DNA from: CAMDMI01 sp044379485
GTDB taxonomy: Bacteria; Bacteroidota; Bacteroidia; Cytophagales; Flexibacteraceae
DNA: 64,000 nt
Direction: 5' to 3'
Assembly (NCBI GenBank): GCA_044379485.1
Contig: JBIPOE010000014.1
Coordinates: 1 to 64,000 of the forward strand
The notes under the pieces are model-generated. The model saw only the letters and a list, made by a program, of their open reading frames with translations. It was not told the DNA's origin and made no database searches. Position 1 is the stretch's first letter. Every line of letters begins with the position of its first letter. Position numbers and translations under genes: made by a program. This document shows positions 8,201-13,443 of the stretch, in pieces.

Positions 8201-9522
8201 CAGGTTGCGATTCAGTGATCACATTGACTCTTTCTGTTATTCCAACACAAGGCTGTAACAGCATCTACGCTGAAGAAGTGATAAGTTTCCGTCAGGGAAA
8301 AACCAATAACGGCGCTGTTATCAATTCTGATAGAAGCAATCCTGATCTAGCCTTACGTGCTCCTCAAGACAACCAGACAATGAATTTTGTGAGCCTTGGC
8401 TTCGGTGGAGAAATCACCCTGAAGTTCTGCAAAGCCATTAAGAATGGTCCTGGAAAAGATGTAAAGGTTGTTGAAACTACCTGGGGTGGAACGTATACCT
8501 GCGAGAAAAATCCGGAAAAAATCCGTGCTTTTGCTTCTCAGGATGGATGCCGCTTTGTGTACATCGGAGAAGGATGTCAGGATTCTGAATTTGATTTAGG
8601 TTCTCTACCTTGGATCCAGTATATCCGTTTGATTGACATCAGCCCATTGACTGGCAGCACGTTTGCCGGACAGACTGTAGGTGATGCGTTTGATTTAGAC
8701 GGATTGGTAGCATTGAATGGTTTTGAAGAAAATCCGGTTGCCAGCCCATTCAAACCAGGTGCTAACCAGGTCGTTTCATACGAGCCAGGAAAATGCAAAA
8801 ACGGAAGCAAAATCCCGACTGATAGATCTGTTGCCGCTAATGCGCTTGGTCTTCCACAAAAAACCGACAAGGTTAACTTCGTAGCACTTGGATTTGGAGG
8901 AAAAATCACACTGAAATATGACTACCTTGTATTCAACAATCCAGCTTCAGCAGATTTACAAGTAGTGGAGACCAGCTTCGGAAATCCAATCTGCAATGCA
9001 TATCCGGAAAAAGCAACGTTTGAAGCTTCTTTGGATGGCATCACATGGACCAATCTCGGTGAACTTTGTCTTGACGGAACTCTAGAACTTGGAACTCTTC
9101 CTTACATGCATTTGCTGAGAATTACCGATGTTTCTGATAAATCTAGATTCCCGGCTACCGCCGATGCGTATGATGTTGACGGAGTGGTTGCCATCAACCA
9201 ACCGTGTGGTACCAACAGTCGTATGGCAATCTCCGACATGATTGAAGATGACAACGAAACGCCAAATGAAGGTGTTTCCGGAAGCATCTTCCCGAATCCT
9301 GCCAAAGAAAAAGCAACCTTGCTTTTGAACGGAAGTCTGGAAAATGAATCCTGGAATATCCGGATCGTAGAAATGACAGGTAAAGTGATTTTCGAATCAG
9401 ATTTTACAGCAACTGCTGAATCAAGCGAATTCCCACTGGATGTAACAAGCTTACCAAGAGGAATCTACCAGGTAATCGCAACCAATGGCCGCAACAACCT
9501 GGCATTGAAACTAAATCATTAA
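5233..9522 (+). CDS. Large multidomain T9SS surface protein (type A sorting domain)
   Basis: A 1429-residue secreted protein. No ATG is available near the 5' end; GTG at 5233 is the best start. A hydrophobic segment at residues ~18-37 (SSFFLAAALFLVSFTGNSQS) is the signal peptide. Domains in order: Ig-like; SprB-like repeat (~135-195, NWNTGATTEDL, VKDNNGCTAS); a galactose-binding/CBM-like domain (~255-440, LVTNGTFNQGNAGF through FGLDDISF); two Ig-like modules; two Ig_7-type modules (WYATTTSTT, WYSSLTEGS); three near-identical 49-residue repeats plus a divergent fourth; two copies of a ~155-residue domain (FVSLGFGGEITLKF, FVALGFGGKITLKY); and a C-terminal type A T9SS sorting domain (IFPNPAKEKATLLL, GIYQVIATNG). 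Likely an adhesin or sugar-binding surface protein. A strong terminator follows. Confidence 0.88.
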   Translation: MFNNHHNLGGTPKGNSYLNGASSFFLAAALFLVSFTGNSQSPGTVGLSVSITGQNSFCPGSTSSLLANVSGCSGSRSFVWRRNGVVMPGATTATISVSNPGTYSVAVTCGLRNASSTDFSLKTLTLKTNVQNACPGSVGNINLIVADGKAPYTYNWNTGATTEDLVGLSSGNYSVSVKDNNGCTASTIATVNNTPVNVSAGAAKEICAGGSANLQASGADLYFWSPSTGLSSTVEGNTVASPALSTLYTVTGYIASGELVTNGTFNQGNAGFNSEYAFVAGLASAAGYESGTGLYPEGKYSVVSNRTDSSVTKYHPAFVGYGHNEGNEAGRNDDRYMAINGSTTLDQAVWKQSVEVVPGNKYSFSCWITSLNPGNPSKLRFLINGVEVGPRIEAPSTLYTWKQFFTEWNSGTATVANIAIINDNLVAGGNDFGLDDISFSTTCTNTSTVLVTVVPALSGNTVTCPESNTFCLSGNAGIITGNTPTGGNGNYAYQWQVSIDNTNWSDIDGATSQSYDPGTVFTTTRFRRIVKSSSCSIESNVCTITITAGNTISNNSITAPGTSTFCNSGDPASISGSNPLGGGSGSFVYTWLSSNDGNEFQEIAGAKSASYNPGVVTETTYFRRVVSKGNCNSNASNIIAITVNKNPVVSLVSAASICGTGRGSLEVSATGATIKWYATTTSTTALETGAVYTTPNLTGSATYYAQATLNSCVSDRFAVTATVKTLPTVVSTSGASTCGIGNVTVSAVPSAGTIVWYSSLTEGSILGTENTLNLTQISFNSSVYAEAQNDGCVSAQRSVAEVKFNIPTSSEITLSACVSQDWNGTTYTTSGDYEKVFVNAAGCDSTATLHLTIKNPTSSETKLSACGSQVWNGETYTASGNYEKVFVNAAGCDSTATLLLTIKQATSSETKLSACGSQVWNGETYTASGNYEKVFVNAAGCDSTATLILSIKKASTYAFSASINSGASYTFFDRTLTTAGEFTKTIPNRAGCDSVITLTLSVIPTQGCNSIYAEEVISFRQGKTNNGAVINSDRSNPDLALRAPQDNQTMNFVSLGFGGEITLKFCKAIKNGPGKDVKVVETTWGGTYTCEKNPEKIRAFASQDGCRFVYIGEGCQDSEFDLGSLPWIQYIRLIDISPLTGSTFAGQTVGDAFDLDGLVALNGFEENPVASPFKPGANQVVSYEPGKCKNGSKIPTDRSVAANALGLPQKTDKVNFVALGFGGKITLKYDYLVFNNPASADLQVVETSFGNPICNAYPEKATFEASLDGITWTNLGELCLDGTLELGTLPYMHLLRITDVSDKSRFPATADAYDVDGVVAINQPCGTNSRMAISDMIEDDNETPNEGVSGSIFPNPAKEKATLLLNGSLENESWNIRIVEMTGKVIFESDFTATAESSEFPLDVTSLPRGIYQVIATNGRNNLALKLNH
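7654..8094 (+). repeat. Three tandem 147-bp in-frame repeats
   Basis: Units begin at 7654, 7801 and 7948, exactly 147 bp (49 codons) apart. Each encodes SSE-x-LSAC, a W-N-G motif, YEKVFVNAAGCDSTATL and a lysine-containing linker. Units 2 and 3 are almost identical at the nucleotide level, unit 1 slightly diverged. A fourth, diverged unit (TFFDRTLTTAGEF, RAGCDSVITLTLSV) continues to about 8240. The near identity points to recent duplication or gene conversion, and the array could expand or contract. Confidence 0.9.
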
Positions 9523-9543
9523 TTCAGAGAATTGTGTCTTTTC

Positions 9544-9575
9544 AAAAGGCTGTCCTAAAAAGGGCAGCCTTTTTT
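9544..9575 (+). terminator. Rho-independent terminator of the T9SS surface protein
   Basis: AAAAGGCTGTCC (9544-9555) pairs with GGGCAGCCTTTT (9562-9573) over 12 bp with one wobble pair. The loop is TAAAAA and the 3' arm runs into a T tract. It starts 21 bp after the stop codon of the 5233-9522 gene. Confidence 0.85.
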
Positions 9576-9621
9576 ATTTTGGTATTATGGCCATGCCACA
9601 ATAAAATATAGTTGAAATGAC

Positions 9622-9816
9622 ATTAACCCGGAAAACGTATTAGAAAATCCCTGTCTGCCGCCAGGCAGGTATTCCTAGCCTAAATTGCTTCAAATCAGAA
9701 GCTTCGCCGCCTTATCTTCTGTATCCGTAGCGCTGCTACGAATTTCGAATATAATGCACTGATTTTTTGCACTTTAGGCTCTCACTACGAAGTTCTAATG
9801 CATTATCCGGGTTTAA
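9622..9816. repeat. MITE-like palindromic element (~195 bp) with nested hairpin
   Basis: The ends are imperfect inverted repeats: 9622-9645 and the complement of 9793-9816 match at 19 of 24 positions (core ACCCGGA and ATTAGAA). Inside, AGCCTAAATTGC (9677-9688) pairs with GCACTTTAGGCT (9769-9780) at 11 of 12, and the apex is CGTAGC-GCT-GCTACG (9726-9740). The left arm carries an extra 20-bp hairpin, CCTGTCTGCCGCCAGGCAGG (9650-9669), with no counterpart on the right; this accounts for the 19-bp difference in arm spacing. No protein is encoded. A non-autonomous mobile or REP-like element is the best reading; other copies in the genome would prove it. Confidence 0.6.
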
Positions 9817-9928
9817 CTGTTAGACACCTTACTACAACTACAGATTTGGATTCATGATCAAAAATTCTGAAAGAATATCCTGAAATAAAGGAAATTGGAA
9901 TGTGCAAATGCTATGATGAAATACCAGC

Positions 9929-10231
9929 ATGATGACAGCAAACCGAGCGATTGACTTTATTGCAAAATCATCCTCCGCAGAAGAGATTTCAGAGGTTAAA
10001 TTAGGCACAAATTCAAATCAAATTGTGCTAATAGCTGGTCAAAACTACCAGCAAATGATCTGAAAAACAGAGATTTTAAGCCTCATTTCAGAAGCTTTAA
10101 CTTCAAAGTATTTTGCTGATAAAATATTTACAAGTCTCGGTACGGTGGATAGCCACCGCAAAAATCTGATGGAAAAGTTTGATCAGCCCGATATTGCTAA
10201 ATTAATAAGCAAAACGAGCAAATTGGGATGA
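9929..10231 (+). pseudogene. Remnant of a LuxR/NarL-type response regulator
   Basis: One frame, ending at TGA 10229-10231, reads first like the end of a receiver domain (AIDFIAKSSSAEEISEV) and then, after an in-frame TGA at 10061-10063, like a complete LuxR-type helix-turn-helix: KTEILSLISEALTSKYFADK, then TSLGTVDSHRKNLMEKF. The HTH pattern (ILxLIxEGxxxKxIAxxLxxSxxTVxxHRxNIMxK) is unmistakable. The N-terminal receiver with its phosphoacceptor Asp is not readable upstream, where the MITE-like element lies. The in-frame stop and missing receiver make this a dead gene. It ends 1 bp before the convergent GH16 gene. Confidence 0.75.
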
Positions 10232-10232
10232 T

Positions 10233-11030
10233 TTAAGGTTTTGAAAATTTGTAAAACCGCACATATTCAAACTGCAATTCCGCTGGTAAAAACTCCTCAG
10301 CAACCTTTTCGGTTCCTCCTAAAAAGGAGGCTATGCAGGTTAGCCAGATATTCATGCCGTTTTTAGGAAGTTGAGAAACATCTTTTTTATCAACCTCTTT
10401 TCCATTATAAAAATAAAAAAGACTATCAGATTTGTACAGACAAGCAATGGTTTGGAAATCCTGATTGAGTTTTTCAGATGAAACATATTGGCCACCAAAG
10501 TCTTTGTGCTCTCCTTTCCAAAGGTGCAGGTTAGTTCTATAGCCAAGGTTTATTTTCGAATCATTTTCAATGATATCAACCTCAAGACAAGTATTTTCCG
10601 GATTGGTTCCACCTTTTCCATTGTAATTCATGAGCCAAAAAGAAGAATGCCAACCAGCACCTTTCGGAGTTTTCATTCGGGTTTCGTAGTAGCCAAAACT
10701 AAAAGTATCTTTTGAAATGAGTCCTGCGCCAGAATAGTTTTTATCGCCAATCGTTTCCTTTTTTAAGTTCAGTTTCAAAAGACCATTTTTCAATTCAACA
10801 TTTTCAGGCAATTGGGCACTCCAATGTTTGCTGTCAGTTCTATAGAACCATTTGTTGGTGTCAAGCGTTTTGCTTTCAAACTCATCTGAAAAAGCAAGCT
10901 TTAATTCATGTCCTTTAATTTTAATGGTTTGAGAATTAGCTGAGTTCAAAAATAGAAATTGAGCAAATAATAAACTCATAGACAAGTAATTGTAATAGAA
11001 AAACCTTAACGAAAAACGCAGCTTTACCAT
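10233..11030 (-). CDS. Secreted glycoside hydrolase family 16 (beta-glucanase type)
   Basis: A 265-residue protein with an N-terminal signal peptide (MSLLFAQFLFLNSANSQ is its hydrophobic part) and a GH16 domain. The catalytic motif ExDxxE is present as LEVDIIEND, with E150 as nucleophile and E155 as acid/base; FSDEFE near residue 45 and FWLMN before the motif are also typical. The family cleaves beta-1,3/1,4-glucans or related polysaccharides; the exact substrate is not readable. I chose ATG at 11028-11030: an upstream TTG (11075) would lie before the putative -7 box at 11063-11070. There is no T9SS tail, so it probably stays periplasmic or is secreted otherwise. Its 3' end abuts a response-regulator pseudogene. 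Confidence 0.85.
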   Translation of the reverse strand: MVKLRFSLRFFYYNYLSMSLLFAQFLFLNSANSQTIKIKGHELKLAFSDEFESKTLDTNKWFYRTDSKHWSAQLPENVELKNGLLKLNLKKETIGDKNYSGAGLISKDTFSFGYYETRMKTPKGAGWHSSFWLMNYNGKGGTNPENTCLEVDIIENDSKINLGYRTNLHLWKGEHKDFGGQYVSSEKLNQDFQTIACLYKSDSLFYFYNGKEVDKKDVSQLPKNGMNIWLTCIASFLGGTEKVAEEFLPAELQFEYVRFYKFSKP

Positions 11031-11062
11031 ATCTAATTTGGTTAAAAGGATCAAATATTTTT

Positions 11063-11070
11063 CAAAAATA
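11063..11070 (-). promoter_or_regulatory. Bacteroidota-type -7 box of the GH16 gene
   Basis: On the minus strand the sequence is TATTTTTG, matching TAnnTTTG, 32 bp upstream of the ATG at 11030. It helps decide the start: an initiation at 11075 would fall upstream of transcription start. No -33 element is evident. Confidence 0.4.
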
Positions 11071-11106
11071 GACAAATTACATTTTGATCAGTTCATCCAG
11101 GTAAGT

Positions 11107-11429
11107 TTATCCCCTGGTCATGGCAAAAAAATCGAGCGAAAGCATACATCAGGATTGAATCGTCAATCCAATGCCTACGCCCCGCCAAACTAATGCTTCA
11201 ACAAAAAAGTAAAGACCAAGGCCAATAAGAATCAAAACTATCTCAATGTATTTGTACACTGGAAGTTTTTCATCACCACTTCCATCCTGGGAATTTCATC
11301 GGTTTTGATTTTTTCAGGTGCAGATTGAACCATGGTTTCTACTCTTTGAATATCTTTTGGCGACCGGAAATAAACCGAGGTTCCCACCACAATTCGAATA
11401 AGTGCTATAACTAAAAAAGGCCAGGCCAT
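11107..11429 (-). pseudogene. Frameshifted small inner-membrane protein gene
   Basis: From ATG 11429 (minus) the frame reads MAWPFLVIALIRIVVGTSVY, a membrane helix, then FRSPKDIQRVE and DEIPRMEVVMKNFQ before stopping. After a one-base frameshift at about 11255-11265 the neighbouring frame continues with YKYIEIVLILIGLGLYFFVE and WRGVGIGLTIQS, then an in-frame TGA, then CMLSLDFFAMTRG and a TAA at 11107-11109. Joined, the pieces give a ~105-residue protein with two or three membrane helices and an LDFFAxxR ending, resembling a small uncharacterised membrane family common in Bacteroidota. One frameshift plus one internal stop make it non-functional. Confidence 0.75.
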
Positions 11430-11500
11430 TCCGTTATAAATCGCCTGTTTCAGGCGAATCCAGAAAAAAAGAGACTAGCCAAAAGCCGCAAGTCCAACCC

Positions 11501-11672
11501 AAAAGTCGCAAATAGTATTTAACTTTTTGATTTTCACCTTGAAACATTTCTCCCGGCTGTGTTCGCCAAAGGCGAAAGAAACTGGAATAGTTTATCCCAC
11601 CAAAGCGAGAAGGCCATAAAGAATAGAAAATCAAAAGGTTAAAGAGGTAATTGAACATTACTTGCGACTTTT
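11501..11672. repeat. Inverted-repeat-bounded noncoding element (~172 bp)
   Basis: The segment is bounded by perfect 11-bp inverted repeats, AAAAGTCGCAA (11501-11511) and TTGCGACTTTT (11662-11672). A second, internal pair, TTTAACTTTTTGATTTTC (11518-11535) and GAAAATCAAAAGGTTAAA (11626-11643), matches at 17 of 18. A small hairpin TTCGCC-AAA-GGCGAA lies at 11562-11576, and another palindrome (TCGCCTG-TTT-CAGGCGA, 11441-11457) lies just outside. No protein is recognisable. The architecture resembles a MITE or a decayed mobile element. Confidence 0.5.
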
Positions 11673-11833
11673 AGATCCAACTAAAATAAATAGGATACTT
11701 TCTGTGGCCTCTGCCTTGAAGTATTTGGAAATGAATGTGTTCATTAATTTAAAATCAGCTAATTAATTTTTATAAATGAATGATTGAAAGAATTGAGAAT
11801 AGCTATTAACTTTACATTTAAGAAAAAAAGAAT

Positions 11834-12052
11834 ATGCTGATATCTGTAAAAGGCACTTTCGAAGAAGGCCATATCACTTTTTCAGAGCCACCACCTGAAG
11901 AAGGAAAACAAGAAGTGATTGTTACATTTTTGGGGACATCTAAGGATGAAAACTCAGAACCTAAGTTCCGAAAAGGTGGCACATGGAAAGGTAAAATTTG
12001 GATGGCCCCAGATTTTAATGAACCACTGGATGATTTGAAAGAATACATGTAA
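11834..12052 (+). CDS. VapB-type antitoxin of a type II toxin-antitoxin pair
   Basis: A 72-residue protein starting MLISVKGTFEEGHITFSEPP and ending WKGKIWMAPDFNEPLDDLKEYM. The C-terminal motif G-K-I-x-M-x-x-D-F-x-x-P-L-x-D-x-x-x-Y-M is characteristic of small Bacteroidota/cyanobacterial antitoxins encoded before PIN-domain toxins. The N-terminal half should form the DNA-binding and dimerisation part and the acidic C-terminus should occupy the toxin active site. Its TAA (12050-12052) overlaps the toxin ATG by one base, so translation is coupled. The A-rich leader (AAGAAAAAAAGAAT) has no Shine-Dalgarno. Such pairs usually repress their own promoter. Confidence 0.8.
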   Translation: MLISVKGTFEEGHITFSEPPPEEGKQEVIVTFLGTSKDENSEPKFRKGGTWKGKIWMAPDFNEPLDDLKEYM

Positions 12053-12453
12053 TGCGTGGTTTTTTAATTGATACCCAAATTGTTATCTGGTTTTTAGAGG
12101 ATCCAGGTCTTATACCTAAATCAATTTTGAAAGAAATAAAGGATCCAAAAACCAAAATATTTTTTTCTCAAATAAGTATGATTGAATTGGGTATAAAAAT
12201 TAAAATTGGAAAACTTAAACTTTCTGGAGAATTGAAGCAATTTTGTTCTGACTTATTGGAAGAAGGCTTAGAATTACTTCCGATTTCAAACGAACACATA
12301 TTTAAATGCATAGAACTTCCTTTGTTCGAAAATCATAAAGATCCATTTGACAGACTTATTATTTCCACAGGTTGGCATGAAAATTTAAAAGTCCTTTCTA
12401 CCGATAGAAATTTCCAACTTTATGACAGTTTTCTTTCCGAAAATTTGAGGTAA
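12052..12453 (+). CDS. PIN-domain ribonuclease toxin (VapC-like)
   Basis: A 133-residue PIN-domain protein. The acidic metal-binding residues of the fold are all visible: D7 (FLIDTQ), E45 (SMIELG), D97/D100 (KDPFDRLI) and D118 (LSTDRNF). This is the COG3744-like branch of PilT N-terminus toxins, which cleave RNA in a Mg-dependent way when freed from the antitoxin. The start codon overlaps the antitoxin stop, the standard antitoxin-first layout. All catalytic positions are intact, so the toxin should be active. It ends 3 bp before the convergent SDR gene. It sits in a zone of pseudogenes and palindromic elements, consistent with horizontal acquisition. Confidence 0.85.
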   Translation: MRGFLIDTQIVIWFLEDPGLIPKSILKEIKDPKTKIFFSQISMIELGIKIKIGKLKLSGELKQFCSDLLEEGLELLPISNEHIFKCIELPLFENHKDPFDRLIISTGWHENLKVLSTDRNFQLYDSFLSENLR

Positions 12454-12456
12454 ATT

Positions 12457-13278
12457 TTAAATCTTATAACTCAGTTTCACAAGCCCAAACCACCAGGAAT
12501 CGGGAATCAATTTCCTTAAAATAAGCAAAATCGGAGCTGGAAAACCCGTTGGATACCGCATTTTTGAACTTCCATCGCTGGCTGCTTTAAATATCGCCTT
12601 CGCCACCACTTCGGGATTTTCACCATTGTTACCAGTTTCCTGACTAAGCTTTTCTACTTTTTGTGTAAAGGATTTGTATGGGGCAAAATCAAATCCTGTA
12701 AATGCCCTGCTCCGTCCATAAAAGTCAGTTTTGATGACACCTGGTTCTATTATTTTTACCTTAATATTAAACTGAAGTAGTTCATATTGAAGGGCTTCGC
12801 TAAATCCTTCCACCGCCCATTTGGTTCCATGATAAATGCTGTACAATGGAAAAGTCAATCGCCCAGCCATACTCGCCACCTGGATTATGGTTCCGGAATT
12901 TTGCTTTCTAAAGTATGGAATAATGGCCCTTGTAACCCGCATCAAACCAAAAACATTGGTATTGAACTGTTTTTCAATAAAGGCATCGTCCATCAATTCA
13001 AAAACTCCGTCTGCCCCAAAACCCGCATTATTCACCAGAGCATCAATTTTCCCGAAATCTTTGATTGTGGATTGAATGGATGCTTCTATGGTCTCTGGTT
13101 TGGTAACATCTAAAGCATATAGTTTGACATTAGAAAATGAAGAAAGCCCTGTTTCCTTTTCAGGACTACGCATAGTAGCCGCCACATTCCAACCTTTATT
13201 GGCAAAATAAATGGCTGCTGCTATTCCTATCCCACTTGAAGCCCCTGTTATTAAAACTGTTTGTTTCACTTTTATCAA
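12457..13278 (-). CDS. Short-chain dehydrogenase/reductase (SDR)
   Basis: A 273-residue classical SDR with a Rossmann fold. Visible motifs: TGASSGIG (residues 11-18, cofactor binding), D57 of the LDVT motif, NNAG (83-86), catalytic S136, Y149 and K153 (YxxxK, here YHGTK), and the PG motif after the active site. R37 after the second beta-strand favours NADP(H), as expected for the family branch that includes oxidoreductases acting on lipid or steroid-like carbonyls. The C-terminal extension (FPAPILLILRKLIP) is hydrophobic and could associate with membrane. The first usable codon is TTG (13276-13278); GTG at 13267 is an alternative. The substrate is unknown. Confidence 0.85.
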   Translation of the reverse strand: MIKVKQTVLITGASSGIGIAAAIYFANKGWNVAATMRSPEKETGLSSFSNVKLYALDVTKPETIEASIQSTIKDFGKIDALVNNAGFGADGVFELMDDAFIEKQFNTNVFGLMRVTRAIIPYFRKQNSGTIIQVASMAGRLTFPLYSIYHGTKWAVEGFSEALQYELLQFNIKVKIIEPGVIKTDFYGRSRAFTGFDFAPYKSFTQKVEKLSQETGNNGENPEVVAKAIFKAASDGSSKMRYPTGFPAPILLILRKLIPDSWWFGLVKLSYKI

Positions 13279-13404
13279 ATTCTTTGATTTTAAATTTGGG
13301 GCAATTTAATTCTGGATTCCCCTTTAAAACTCTTAAAAGGTCAAATTCAAACTTAATTTTCATTTTAGCGCCTGCCCCCTATTCCAAACCATAAACAATA
13401 CATA

Positions 13405-13412
13405 TACATTTG
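13405..13412 (+). promoter_or_regulatory. Bacteroidota-type -7 box (TACATTTG)
   Basis: TACATTTG matches TAnnTTTG exactly and lies 31 bp upstream of the TTG start of the fused E1 gene. The -33 region has no clear TTTG. It supports translation starting near 13444 rather than further upstream. Confidence 0.5.
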
Positions 13413-13443
13413 CACCAATACACCATTATTTAAAGTTATAGCA

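Noticed and set aside
7654..8240. Repeat array as CRISPR or mobile element
   Set aside because: The 147-bp period is a multiple of three and encodes a conserved 49-residue protein module.
11031..11075. Upstream TTG start for the GH16 gene
   Set aside because: A -7 box (TATTTTTG) overlaps this stretch, so it should lie at or before transcription start; the ATG at 11030 precedes a normal signal peptide.
11434..11658. 74-codon minus-strand frame as a gene
   Set aside because: It runs through the inverted-repeat element and two small palindromes, has no recognisable domain, and its codons look random.
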